A stretch of 64,000 nt of DNA from Halosimplex litoreum (GCF_016065055.1 NZ_CP065856.1:3099836-3163835); one strand, 5' to 3'; counted from the stretch's first letter, positions 50,001-57,535 are shown. Notes: a model not told the origin generated them from the letters alone. Numbers and translations: made by a program.

Positions 50001-50763
50001 CGACGGCCGGGAGGGGGCCGTCCTCACTCAGCTGGGCGAGGTCGTGGGCCACGCCATCGCCGCCGCCGAACGCAAACGGGCGCTGATGAGCGACGAACTG
50101 GTCGAACTCGAGTTCCGGATCCGGGACGTGTTCGCTGCCCTCGGCGTTCAGGGGGAGACCGGGGGCCGGGTGACCCTCGACCACTTCGTCCCCGTCGGCG
50201 ACGACGAGTTCCTCGTCCACGGGACCGCGACGGACGAGGCGGTCGAGACCGTCCGGACCTTCGTCGAGGCGCTCCCCCACTGGGAGGACCTGTCGGTCAG
50301 TTCTGACGGCGATCCGGCGAAGTTCGAACTCCGGTTGACCGAGCCGCCGGTCCTGTCGGCCGTCGCGTCGCAGGGCGGGTACGTCCAGAGCGCCGTCATC
50401 GAGGACGGCGACTACCTGATGCGCATCCACCTCGCACCGTCCGTCGACGTGCGGCGGGTCATCGACGCCGTCGAAGACGCCTACCCGACCGCCCGGATGC
50501 TCCGCCGCCGCCAGATCAGTCGCGACCACGGCGACTCGGAATCGACGCCGCGGGGGCTGATCGAGGACCTGACCGAACGGCAACGCGTCGCGCTCGAAGC
50601 CGCCTACCACGCCGGATTCTTCGAGTGGCCCCGCGACGCGTCCGGCGAGTCCGTCGCCGAGTCGCTCGGCGTCGCGGCGCCGACCTTCCACCAGCACCTC
50701 CGGAAGGCCGAACGCAAGGTGTTCGAGTCGATCTTCTCGTCGCTCGTCCCGCAACCCGGATAG
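47032..50763 (+). CDS. Six-PAS, GAF and HTH_10 regulator with an additional N-terminal winged helix
   Basis: 1243 aa from ATG 47032. Domains: winged helix 1-70 ('TTTEIADRLDLGRRATYGRLDRLVERERLRTKK'), PAS 80-205, 215-330, 345-452, 460-580, 590-700 and 708-830 (most closing with a 'DVTER'-like PAC signature), GAF 855-1015, Bat-associated domain 1020-1170, HTH_10 1178-1232 ('LTERQRVALEAAYHAGFFEWP', then 'VAAPTFHQHLRKAERKVF'). No membrane segment is seen. Such a protein should integrate several small-molecule or redox signals and act as a transcription regulator. Two DNA-binding ends in one chain are unusual. The target is not evident; the penicillin acylase and DUF7344-like genes are the nearest candidates. 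Confidence 0.93.
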   Translation: MDEGSLTDAMRTTLALFDDGGEPQTTTEIADRLDLGRRATYGRLDRLVERERLRTKKVGANARVWWRPVRSEPEWPAAAESLVEDVLDDVEVGIFVLDETFEVAWINGATERYFGIDRERALGRDKRELVADRVAPAVERSGRFESSVLATYDDNTYTERFECHVTPEEGRTERWLEHRSKPVESGAYAGGRVELYYDVTERVRSERARREEHREFASLVEAIEGYAIVTLDPDGHVETWNPGAERIKGYEAEAIVGEHFSTFYTEADRAAGVPAESLETAAERGSLEAEGWRVRADGTRFWADVTITAIRGDDGELKGYAKVTHDVTERRARERRLARQHDELVSELDEVFERVDDAFYALDEYFRFTYVNDRAEELLGRDRGDLLGRSVWRALDVEEADPIRERFERAMATQESSTFERFSEPLGIWETVRIYPSPSGLSVYFRDITERKETEMALSENEERLRLALEAGDLGVWELDLESGTSPDRSPRHDRIFGYEQPQAEWSFERFLDHVHPADRERVEESFEAAFDTGEWRFECRIVRADGAERWIEGQGEFFDGEGGEPERAVGVVNDVTERVERERELEESKTRYQTLVEHFPNGAVTLVDADLRYVTVGGTPPGEADVDPDELEGRSLREVLPADVADLLVPRYEAALDGEAGEFEADLGDRSYEFRVVPVRDESGAVSAVMGMSQDVTGRRAYEDYLEDAKSQLEAATEAGAIGTWEWHAPEDRFVAGTALARQFGVAPAAAREGVSVERFFEAVHEADRARVEREVRAALDECGEYESEYRVRDAEGELRWVVARGSVECDEDGDPVSFPGALTDITERKRTEIVLERQREQLAALNNLNEVVRETTEAVIEQSTREEIERTVCERLAATDSYLFAWIGDVDARSETVNLRTEAGVEGYLDGISISVDPDDERSGGPTGRALRTSETQISHDIRADERHDPWRSHIEEYGFQSSAAVPIVHEGTTYGVLNVYAERPRAFDGREGAVLTQLGEVVGHAIAAAERKRALMSDELVELEFRIRDVFAALGVQGETGGRVTLDHFVPVGDDEFLVHGTATDEAVETVRTFVEALPHWEDLSVSSDGDPAKFELRLTEPPVLSAVASQGGYVQSAVIEDGDYLMRIHLAPSVDVRRVIDAVEDAYPTARMLRRRQISRDHGDSESTPRGLIEDLTERQRVALEAAYHAGFFEWPRDASGESVAESLGVAAPTFHQHLRKAERKVFESIFSSLVPQPG

Positions 50764-50814
50764 CGCGCTCGCGGTGGCGCCGGCGCCCGCTCCAACGGCC
50801 TCCGACAGCTGCGA

Positions 50815-51097
50815 GTGGCCGTCGACGTGCGAGGGGCCCAGATCGTCGAAGCTGCCGTGAATTCGCAGTTCTCCGGCGAGGCGTCCCTCGCGGTCGGCTG
50901 TCGCGGCGAAACCGTCACCGTCGAGCCCGGCGATTCGGTCCTGATCGAACGGACCGTCGACGGCGAGCAGTGTCGCGTCGCGCTCACCGTCGACGGCGAG
51001 GAAGCCTACGGCGAGGACGTGCCGGGGTACAAGCGGGTGACGCTGACCGTGAAGCCGGAGGGTCGGCCGCCCCCCCCAATCGATCGGCTACCGATAG
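50815..51097 (+). other. Probable small secreted-type domain ORF disturbed at a C8 run
   Basis: From GTG 50815 the frame encodes a plausible soluble domain: 'RGAQIVEAAVNSQFSG', then 'VTVEPGDSVLIERTVDGEQC' and a closing beta strand 'VPGYKRVTLTVKPEG', reminiscent of small Ig-like haloarchaeal proteins. In the given sequence this frame has no stop and runs into the penicillin acylase gene. Loss of one C in the eight-C run at 51070-51077 would place TAG at 51095-51097. So either the run is a sequencing or replication error, or this is a decayed gene. No function is claimed. The acylase promoter must lie inside this stretch. Confidence 0.4.
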
Positions 51098-51141
51098 CAT
51101 TCGGACCAGTCTTAAGTTCGCACGGGCCCCAAGAACGGAGA

Positions 51142-53598
51142 ATGCCAACCAGACGGTCGGTAATCGCCGCCCTCCTCGGCGGGGGCGTCGGCGCCGCGAC
51201 GCTGACGGACGCCCGGGGATATCTCGACCGGTTCGCGCCGCTGTCGGGCGACGCATGGGGCGCTGCCACGGCGGAGACCCGCGACCGGGTCGCGACGCCG
51301 TACGGTCGTGCGACGGTCCGGTACGACGACGCGGGCGTCCCGACCGTCGAGGGTGACGACGAGCTGTCGCTGTACTTCGCGGTCGGGTACGTCCACGCGG
51401 CCGACCGGCTGTTCGAGATGGACCTGATCCGCCGGCGGATGCGCGGGACTCTCTCGGCGGCCGTCGGCGAGCGAACCGTCGAATCGGACCGGTTCCACGC
51501 CCAGATGGACTTCCTCGGCGCCGCCGAGGCCAGCTGGCGGGCCGTCGAAGACACCCCCACCGGTGAGGCGATGCGTGCCTACGCCGCCGGCGTCGAAGCT
51601 CAGCGCACGAGCGAACCGCTGCCCCTGGAGTTTCGTCTGCTCGACTACGAGCCCGCGGCGTGGACGCCCGTCGACTCGATGCTCGTCGAGAAGCAGATCA
51701 GCTGGGGACTGACCGGGAGCTTCCGGTCGCTGCGTCGCTCGGTCGCGGCCGACGCGCTGGGTGAACCGGCCGCGGCGACGCTGTACCCCGAGCGCATAGA
51801 CCACGACGTGCCGATCCTGCGGGAGGAGGCGGCCGCCGGAGCGGACGGCACTGGCGAGGGAAGCGCGCCCGACGACTCGGGTGGGTCCGGTCTCGCGTCG
51901 CTGTCGGCGTGGCTGGCCGACTTCGAGTCCGAGCCCGGGATCGGGTCGAACAGCTGGCTCGTCTCGGGCGAACACACCGCGAGCAGCCGGCCGCTGCTCG
52001 CCAACGATCCCCATCTGAACCTGATGGCGCCGCCGGTGTGGTACCAGATGTACCAGCGCCGGCCGGGGATGCGCGTGCGCGGTGTCACGTTCCCGGGCGT
52101 CCCGTTCGTCGTCATCGGCGAGAACGACGCGGGCGCGTGGGGCTTCACCAACGCCGGGGCGGACGTGCTCGACACCTACACCTACGAGACCCGCGACGGC
52201 GAGTACCGCGACGGCGACGAGTGGCGCGCGTTCGAGACCGAGGAGCGAACGATCGAGGTCGCCGGCGGCGACGACCGCACGGTGACCGTCCGCAAGAGCG
52301 TCCACGGCCCGGTACTCGAACGCGAGGGACGACGGGTCGGCGTCGCCTGGACCGGCCTCCAGGCTTCTCGGACGGCGATCGCGGTCCACGAACTCGACCG
52401 CAGCCAGGGACGCGAAGCCGCGCTCGCCGCGCTCTCGAAGTTCGACACTCCCACGCAGAACGCCGTCTACGCCGACCGCGACGGGAACACTGCCTACTGG
52501 GTGACCGGGCTGATCCCCGTCCGCGAGTCCGGTGGCGACGACGGCGACGGGACCAGCGGTGAGGCCAACGGGGAGTCGGTCCGCGGCGACCGCGTCTTCG
52601 ACGGCTCGGCCCGCGAGGGCGAGTGGCCGGGCTACGAACCGTACGGCGACCCGGACTTCGAGACGGGGTGGATCCCCTTCGACGAGAAGCCCGGTGTGCG
52701 GGACCCCGACTACCTCGCCACGGCGAACCAGCGGATCGTCGACGGCCCCGACCGCTACCTCGGCGAGGGGTACGCCGCGCCCTTCCGCGCCCGCCGGATC
52801 TACGACCTGCTCGACGAGCGGGCCGCGAGCGACGACCCCTTCGATTTCGACTACGTGCGCCGCGTCCAGCGCGACGTGGCCGACGAGCGCGCCCGGTCGT
52901 TCGTCCCGGCGATCCGCGACGCTCGCGAAGCCATGGACGACGCCGCACGGGCCGCGGCCGACCGTCTGGAGGGGTGGGACTACCGGATGGACCGCGACTC
53001 GCGCGCCGCGCTCGTCTTCGAGCTGTTCGTCGGCCACTACCGCGAACGGGTGTTCGACCCCGTGTTCGAGTCGACTGGCCTCGACGAGAGCCACTATCCC
53101 AACGACTGGGTACTGCTCACGCTCGGCCCCGAGAGTCCGTGGTTCACCGACCCGCCCGCCCAGGGAGTCGACTCGCGGTCCCGGGACGACCTGATCGCGG
53201 CTGCGATGGCCGACGCGGTCGCCGAGGTCGACGCCGAGGGCTACGAGACATACGGCGACTACAACCGGACCGCCATCGACCACCCCTTCGACCTGGGCTT
53301 TCTGAACTACCCGCGACTCCCGACGGACGGCTCGCCCGCGACGGTGCGCAACTTCCGCAAGGAGTCGGCCGTCGGCAGCAGCTTCCGCCTGCTCGCCCGC
53401 TTCGACGGCGAGCCCTCGTTGGGGATGATCCCGGGCGGCAACGACGGCGAGTACTTCTCCGACCACTACAGCGATCTCCTGGAAGCGTGGGCCGACGGCG
53501 AGTATCGCCCGCTGGTGGCGACGGTCGACGGCGACCCCGAGATTCGGTTCGACCCCGACGACTCGACCGGCGCCGACGGAGGTGCGAACGATGAGTGA
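51142..53598 (+). CDS. Penicillin acylase family N-terminal nucleophile hydrolase
   Basis: 818 aa from ATG 51142 ('PTRRSVIAALLGGGVGAATLT', a twin-arginine-like signal). TTAAG near 51112 is about 29 bases upstream. The alpha part holds 'GYVHAADRLFEMDLIRRRMRGTLS'. The autocatalytic cleavage and nucleophile site is G268-S269-N270-S271-W ('IGSNSWLVSGEHT'), so S269 becomes the new N-terminus. Beta-part motifs 'LANDPHLNLMAPPVWYQMYQ', 'GENDAGAWGFTNAGAD' and 'NAVYADRDGNTAYWVTGLIPVRE' include the oxyanion-hole residues. Family members cleave amides of penicillins or N-acyl-homoserine lactones; the natural substrate here is not known. Export would make it act outside. Overlaps the next gene by eight bases. 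Confidence 0.92.
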   Translation: MPTRRSVIAALLGGGVGAATLTDARGYLDRFAPLSGDAWGAATAETRDRVATPYGRATVRYDDAGVPTVEGDDELSLYFAVGYVHAADRLFEMDLIRRRMRGTLSAAVGERTVESDRFHAQMDFLGAAEASWRAVEDTPTGEAMRAYAAGVEAQRTSEPLPLEFRLLDYEPAAWTPVDSMLVEKQISWGLTGSFRSLRRSVAADALGEPAAATLYPERIDHDVPILREEAAAGADGTGEGSAPDDSGGSGLASLSAWLADFESEPGIGSNSWLVSGEHTASSRPLLANDPHLNLMAPPVWYQMYQRRPGMRVRGVTFPGVPFVVIGENDAGAWGFTNAGADVLDTYTYETRDGEYRDGDEWRAFETEERTIEVAGGDDRTVTVRKSVHGPVLEREGRRVGVAWTGLQASRTAIAVHELDRSQGREAALAALSKFDTPTQNAVYADRDGNTAYWVTGLIPVRESGGDDGDGTSGEANGESVRGDRVFDGSAREGEWPGYEPYGDPDFETGWIPFDEKPGVRDPDYLATANQRIVDGPDRYLGEGYAAPFRARRIYDLLDERAASDDPFDFDYVRRVQRDVADERARSFVPAIRDAREAMDDAARAAADRLEGWDYRMDRDSRAALVFELFVGHYRERVFDPVFESTGLDESHYPNDWVLLTLGPESPWFTDPPAQGVDSRSRDDLIAAAMADAVAEVDAEGYETYGDYNRTAIDHPFDLGFLNYPRLPTDGSPATVRNFRKESAVGSSFRLLARFDGEPSLGMIPGGNDGEYFSDHYSDLLEAWADGEYRPLVATVDGDPEIRFDPDDSTGADGGANDE

Positions 53599-54007
53599 GT
53601 CGCTGGAGGACGTGTACGGCTCCGAGCCCGACGATTCCTCGGCCGGGGTCCGCGCCCGGCTGCACGACGCGCAGACGAGCCCGCGCGAGCGGTGGATCCT
53701 GACCCTCGCGGCGACCGCGCTCGGCCTCGCGCTCGCGACCGCTCACTGGAGTGGGCTCCTCGCGGGCGGCGCTCTGGTCGGGTTCTGCTGGCCGACGCTC
53801 CGCCGGGCGCTGGTCGCCGGCCTGACTTTCGGCGTCGTCGTCCTGTCGGTCGTCGCCGTCCAGTTCGCCCTCGCCGGGAGTCTCGACGAGTACCTCGCGA
53901 TGGGGCCACTGCTTGCGGTCAGCGTCGCCGTCCCGCTCGTCGCCGGCCCGCTCGGCGCCGCAGCCCGCGGACTCGTTCCGGACGCGCCGCTGTCGGACGA
54001 ATCGTAG
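53591..54007 (+). CDS. Small membrane protein coupled to penicillin acylase
   Basis: 138 aa from ATG 53591 overlapping the acylase stop by eight bases (ATG AGT GAG); an ATG nine bases upstream is possible. A polar N-terminus of about 45 residues ('SESLEDVYGSEPDDSSAGVRARLHDAQTSPRERW') precedes four hydrophobic helices. It has no recognisable family. It could anchor or support the acylase or its release; this is inference from overlap only. It converges with the winged-helix gene at 54027. Confidence 0.78.
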   Translation: MSESLEDVYGSEPDDSSAGVRARLHDAQTSPRERWILTLAATALGLALATAHWSGLLAGGALVGFCWPTLRRALVAGLTFGVVVLSVVAVQFALAGSLDEYLAMGPLLAVSVAVPLVAGPLGAAARGLVPDAPLSDES

Positions 54008-54026
54008 CTCGGCAGCGAGCGGCCGC

Positions 54027-54314
54027 TCACTCGTTCAGGTCGTCGATCAGCGCTTCGAGCGTCCCGATGTGCTCCTCGAACTTCTCGCGTCCCAGATCCG
54101 TGAGTTCGTAGGTGGTCTGGGGTTTACGGTCGACGAACTGCTTCTCGACGGCGACGCAGTCGGCGTCTTCCATCTTCCCGATGTGGCTGGCGAGGTTGCC
54201 CTCGGTCACGTCGAGCGCCTCTTTCAGGTCGGGGAAACTCGTCTCGCCGTGGCGGTAGAGGTAGGCGAAGATCTGGAGTCGCGTCGGCTGGTGGACGAGC
54301 TTGTCGAAATCCAT
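54027..54314 (-). CDS. Winged-helix transcriptional regulator
   Basis: 95 aa from ATG 54314. 'LVHQPTRLQIFAYLYRHGETSFPDLKEALDVTEGNLASHIGKMEDADCVAVEKQFVDRKPQTTYELTDLGREKFEEHIGTL' is a typical small MarR/ArsR-like winged helix with 'LTDLGR-KFEEH-G-LE' at the end, found in many archaea. It lies four bases after the stop of the 215-aa membrane protein, so they form an operon. A possible target is the ABC exporter operon, whose promoter at 57040-57160 has repeated operator-like sequences. Confidence 0.9.
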   Translation of the reverse strand: MDFDKLVHQPTRLQIFAYLYRHGETSFPDLKEALDVTEGNLASHIGKMEDADCVAVEKQFVDRKPQTTYELTDLGREKFEEHIGTLEALIDDLNE

Positions 54315-54317
54315 GGG

Positions 54318-54956
54318 TCAGGCCCGCGTCAGGTACACGTAGGCGGCTATCGCGTACACGATGAAGAGGATGCCGAAGACGCCGACGCCGACGTAGCGCA
54401 GCGGTTCGGCGTGGGGGAGCGACGACGCGTAGAGCAGGACCCACGCGCCGCCGGCGTAGAAGGCCAGCCGGTCGCGCCGTCGGATCCGATAGGCCGTCAG
54501 CACGGCGCCGGTCACCAGCAGCCCGAGTCCGATCGTCGCGATGACCAGCCCGAAATACAACAGCGCCCGGTCGAGCCCAGGGATCTGCCCGGCTGCGTCG
54601 CCGGTGACGCCGGTCACGGCCAGCAGGAAGGCGCCCAGCGACCCGTAGACCGCTCGCCAGCTCGGCGCGCCCTCGGGCGTCTCGCGACTGGGGAGTCGCG
54701 CGGAGACCAGCCACAGCGTCGCGACCGCGACGACGCAGAACACGCCCCAGATCGTGACGTAGGCGGCCGCGCCGAGCGTCTCGTAGAGGAAGAACGTCGC
54801 CTGGACGAGCAGCGCCGCGACGCCGATGATCAGCCCGGCCACCAGCCACAGGCGGGCGCGACCCGGATACCGCTCGGCCAGCCCCATCGCGCCCTTGATG
54901 TCCGACAGCTGGCGCTGTAGCTCCTCCGGATCGACGTTCTCGGCGGCGTCGCTCAC
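54318..54956 (-). CDS. Membrane protein paired with a winged-helix regulator
   Basis: 212 aa from GTG 54956 ('SDAAENVDPEELQRQLSDIKGAMGLAERYPGRARLW'); a GTG three codons earlier (54965) is possible. After about 40 polar residues come six hydrophobic helices (near 38-58, 65-82, 103-120, 128-150, 160-175 and 185-205). It matches no family that I recognise with certainty. Archaeal genes of this type often precede a PadR/MarR-like regulator, as here, and the pair may form a membrane-sequestration or stress-sensing switch; that is inference. A gap of 150 bases separates it from the ABC permease gene. Confidence 0.75.
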   Translation of the reverse strand: MSDAAENVDPEELQRQLSDIKGAMGLAERYPGRARLWLVAGLIIGVAALLVQATFFLYETLGAAAYVTIWGVFCVVAVATLWLVSARLPSRETPEGAPSWRAVYGSLGAFLLAVTGVTGDAAGQIPGLDRALLYFGLVIATIGLGLLVTGAVLTAYRIRRRDRLAFYAGGAWVLLYASSLPHAEPLRYVGVGVFGILFIVYAIAAYVYLTRA

Positions 54957-55112
54957 GGCGACCACCTCACCGTGGGAGGCTGTGCGTCCGTCGACCGGCG
55001 TGGGGTGTCGTGGCGTGTCGTCATGCGTTCGTGAAACAGCCGTTGGCGCCGTGTTGTCGGAGAGCCGGTAAGTCGATTCCGGAAGCGTCGGCGGGGACCA
55101 CCGCCGAGCGAC

Positions 55113-55961
55113 CTATCCCAGTTCCGCCGAGCGAAAGCGCAGGTAGCCGACCAGGGGTGCGCCGACGGTCCACGCGGCTAGAACCAGGACGTTGACCCAC
55201 GGTTCGTAGCCGAGGTAGTCGGGTCGGTCGGCGAACTGTTCGAGGGCCGCGTACTCGCCGGGTGAACCGGCCCAGACGAGTTCCGGAAGGAGGTTGAAGT
55301 ACGCGCCAGCGGGCGAGAGCGAGCCGATCAGGGCCCGCGCCGAATCGGAGACGCCCACGCCGGGGAGAGCGGCGACGGCGTCGAGCGCGGTCCCGAGGTT
55401 GAGGACCGGCAGTGGGCCGACCCAGAACGCCGACAGCAGGAAGTACGCGCCGACGACGCCGACCATCGCGCGCGACCGGGAGGCCACGGAGGCGGAGACG
55501 GCGAGGAAGACGCCGACCATCGCGAGCGCGAAGGCCGTCGAAAGCGCGCCGAGGACCAGGAATCGGGCGGGGTCGGGCGCGTGTTCGTAGGTCGCCAGCG
55601 CGACGGCGAAGGCGACGGCGACGCCCAGGGCGGTCGTCACCGCGGCGACGGCCGCGCGGGTGACGTACTTCCCGCGGACGTACGCCGCCCGCGAGTTCGG
55701 CAGGCCGAGGTGGTAAGTGATCGTCCCGCGCGCGCGGTCGCCGGCGACGGCGAGGTAAGCCAGCGGCGCGAGCAGGAGCGGGAGCGCCCAGGCCACCAGC
55801 GCCGAGAGGCCGAACGTCGTCCGCACGGGATGGGGGTGGACTTCGCTCGACCCGAGGAAGACCAGTCCCGCCAGGACCGCGAACGAAACGACGACGCCGA
55901 CGACGGCGTACGAGCGCCTGATGCTGCGGAAGTCCGTGCGGGCGACCGTCGCGGTGCTCAC
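55113..55961 (-). CDS. ABC-2 type transporter permease
   Basis: 282 aa from GTG 55961, overlapping the ATPase stop as GTGA. Six helices are predicted. 'GLSALVAWALPLLLAPLAYLAVAGDRARGTITYHLGLPNSRAAYVRGKYVTRAAV' is the typical loop after helix 2 in ABC-2 exporters (the PNSRAAYVRGKY coupling region), and 'SPAGAYFNLLPELVW' precedes the last helix. It forms the membrane channel of an exporter with the ATPase encoded just upstream. Substrate undetermined; drugs, lipids and peptides are known for the family. Confidence 0.88.
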   Translation of the reverse strand: MSTATVARTDFRSIRRSYAVVGVVVSFAVLAGLVFLGSSEVHPHPVRTTFGLSALVAWALPLLLAPLAYLAVAGDRARGTITYHLGLPNSRAAYVRGKYVTRAAVAAVTTALGVAVAFAVALATYEHAPDPARFLVLGALSTAFALAMVGVFLAVSASVASRSRAMVGVVGAYFLLSAFWVGPLPVLNLGTALDAVAALPGVGVSDSARALIGSLSPAGAYFNLLPELVWAGSPGEYAALEQFADRPDYLGYEPWVNVLVLAAWTVGAPLVGYLRFRSAELG

Positions 55962-56962
55962 GCCCGCTCACCTCCGGCAGTCGCGGCGCGGGCGTCGCCG
56001 TCGTCCGCGCGGCCCCCGGCGCCGTCGTTCGCGTCGGTCTCGGTGGCGGCCTCCGTTTCGGGTCCCTCGGCGGTGTAGGCCTCGAAGAGGTCTTCGAGGG
56101 AGGACTCCTCGATAGTCACGTCGGCGACGGTCGTACGGTCGTCCAACCGGCGGAGCGCGACCATCTTCGCGCCGGGTGCCGCGCAGGCCACCCGGACCGT
56201 CGACCCGTCGACGGACGCGTCGGTGACGCCGTCGACCGCTCGAATCGGGTCGAGGTCGGGCACCGCGTCGACGGTCGCCGAGACGACGGCTCCCATCCCG
56301 AGGTCGTCGCGGAGGTTCTCGACGGAGTTGACCGCGGTCAGCTCCCCGTTCTGGAGGATGCCGACGCGGTCGGAGACGCGCTCGACCTCGTCGAGGATGT
56401 GGCTGGAGAAGAACACGGCCGCGCCGCGGTCGGCCTCCTCGCGGACGATCTCCCGGACCAGCTGGACGCCGTTGGGGTCGAGCCCCGCGGAGGGCTCGTC
56501 GAGCACGAGCAGATCGGGGGCGCCGACGAGCGCGACCGCCAGCGCCATCCGCTGGAACATCCCCGTGGAGTAGTCGTCGGCGGGTCGCCGAGCGTCTTCG
56601 GGTGCGAGGCCGACCCGGTCGAGGAGGGCGTCCGGGTCGTCGTCGGCACCCTTGGTCTCGACCGCGGCCGCGACGTGCTCGCGTCCGGTGAGGTTCGGGA
56701 CCGGCTCGAACGCTTCCGGAAGGAGTCCTACCCGGGCTTTCACCGACTGGGGGTCCGTCGTCACGTCGGTCCCGAGCACGGACACCTCGCCCGCGGTGGG
56801 GTCGAGAAACCCCAGGAGAACGTTGATCGTCGTCGACTTCCCCGCGCCGTTGGGGCCGAGGAACCCGACGATTTCGCCGCGGTCGACCGAGAGCGACAGG
56901 TCAGAGACCGCGGTCACGTCGCCGTAGCGCTTCGTGAGCCCATCTATCTCGACCGCGCTCAT
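55958..56962 (-). CDS. ABC transporter ATP-binding protein
   Basis: 334 aa from ATG 56962 ('SAVEIDGLTKRYGDVTAVSDLSLSVDRGEIVGFLGPNGAGKSTT'). Walker A is GPNGAGKST, the signature is 'YSTGMFQRMALA' (a STGMxQR variant common in archaeal ABC-2 systems), Walker B is 'LLVLDEPSAGLDPNG', and the switch His is in 'FFSSHILDEVERV'. The C-terminal 100 residues form a regulatory strand domain, followed by an acidic tail. It powers the permease at 55113. A 26-codon leader ORF ends in ATGA overlap with its start. The longer frame to 57124 is shadow. Confidence 0.93.
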   Translation of the reverse strand: MSAVEIDGLTKRYGDVTAVSDLSLSVDRGEIVGFLGPNGAGKSTTINVLLGFLDPTAGEVSVLGTDVTTDPQSVKARVGLLPEAFEPVPNLTGREHVAAAVETKGADDDPDALLDRVGLAPEDARRPADDYSTGMFQRMALAVALVGAPDLLVLDEPSAGLDPNGVQLVREIVREEADRGAAVFFSSHILDEVERVSDRVGILQNGELTAVNSVENLRDDLGMGAVVSATVDAVPDLDPIRAVDGVTDASVDGSTVRVACAAPGAKMVALRRLDDRTTVADVTIEESSLEDLFEAYTAEGPETEAATETDANDGAGGRADDGDARAATAGGERA

Positions 56963-57039
56963 CCCACCAGCACCTCCGGGGAGCGGTCGGCGGCGGGCGA
57001 ACTGTACTGCTCGATCGGAACGGGGACCAGTTCGGGCAT
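56959..57039 (-). CDS. 26-aa leader peptide overlapping the ABC ATPase start
   Basis: ATG at 57039 (minus) begins MPELVPVPIEQYSSPAADRS and ends with six more residues and TGA at 56959-56961, which overlaps the ATPase ATG (56960-56962) as ATGA. CTTTATT centred near 57074 predicts a transcript start near 57046, so this is the first codon set on the message. The spacing and overlap argue that the ATPase is translated by reinitiation after the leader. Similar small ORFs can regulate export operons. Peptide function unknown. It was not found by length-based gene calling, and expression data would decide it. Confidence 0.55.
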   Translation of the reverse strand: MPELVPVPIEQYSSPAADRSPEVLVG

Positions 57040-57160
57040 GCCTCGATCCGAAAACTAGTTTCCAAGCCAATAAAGTTTGCGTGGAAATTGTACTTTGTAA
57101 TGCAAAGCGTAGTTTGCGACACAAAGCGTAGTTTCCGACGCAAAGTGCGGTTTCCGACGG
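57040..57160. promoter_or_regulatory. Promoter and operator-like repeats of the ABC exporter operon
   Basis: Three near-identical direct repeats start at 57105, 57122 and 57141 on the plus strand (CAAAGCGTAGTTTGCGA, CAAAGCGTAGTTTCCGACG, CAAAGTGCGGTTTCCGACG), spaced 17 and 19 bases. TTTCCA and TGGAAA at 57061 and 57083 form a dyad around the minus-strand TATA box (CTTTATT), and AAACTAGTTT (about 57053-57062) is a palindrome. The region is AT-richer than its surroundings. The rest of the 302-base gap up to 57264 shows a CTTTTT stretch near 57237 that may be the promoter of the next gene. Confidence 0.5.
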
Positions 57161-57264
57161 TGAGTGGATCGAGGGCGGGTCCTCCGTCGACGGGTTGAGC
57201 GAGTTCGGCCCTGAGTGGCGGATCGACGCGAGACTTTTTCAGCCCCCGTGACCGACTGTGTGGT

Positions 57265-57396
57265 ATGGCAACGTGGATCGATGATCCGTTCATGCGCCGG
57301 AGCGTGCTCATCACGCTCCTCTGGCTGCTGGCGATGCTCGTCGGCGGTGTCGTGCTGATACGCTTCGGCGACGTGATCCAGGGACTGTTCGCCTGA
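57265..57396 (+). CDS. 43-aa single-helix membrane peptide
   Basis: ATG 57265, 43 aa: a short N-terminus (MATWIDDPFMRRS) and one hydrophobic helix (residues 14-33, 'VLITLLWLLAMLVGGVVLI') then 'RFGDVIQGLFA'. CTTTTT about 27 bases before the ATG can serve as a TATA element. Codon use is typical for the region (G/C third base). It stands immediately upstream of the vWA/kinase/phosphatase operon and could belong to it or regulate it. The gene is too short for most length cut-offs. Function unknown. Confidence 0.6.
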   Translation: MATWIDDPFMRRSVLITLLWLLAMLVGGVVLIRFGDVIQGLFA

Positions 57397-57404
57397 GGCC
57401 GTCG

Positions 57405-57482
57405 GATCGGCGAGCGGGGACTACCGGATCGGCAGGTGAACGCTATCGATCGGCGAGTGGCGACTGTGCGATCGAGGAGTGG
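57405..57482 (+). promoter_or_regulatory. Four helically phased direct repeats upstream of the vWA operon
   Basis: GATCGGCGAGCGG (57405), GATCGGCAGGTGA (57427), GATCGGCGAGTGG (57448) and GATCGAGGAGTGG (57470) begin 22, 21 and 22 bases apart, that is two helical turns, so all lie on one DNA face. The array ends about 20 bases before an A-rich box (AAAAACACATAC, near 57500) which is 27-35 bases before ATG 57536. It looks like a cooperative regulator-binding array for the phosphorylation operon. Confidence 0.55.
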
Positions 57483-57535
57483 AGCGGACCCGACGGGAGA
57501 AAAACACATACGGGACGAGAGCGAGAGGGCGAACG

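Noticed and set aside
50815-51141. N-terminal extension of penicillin acylase
   Set aside because: A twin-arginine-like signal starts at ATG 51142, with a TATA-like box at the correct distance, so the upstream frame is a separate or decayed ORF.
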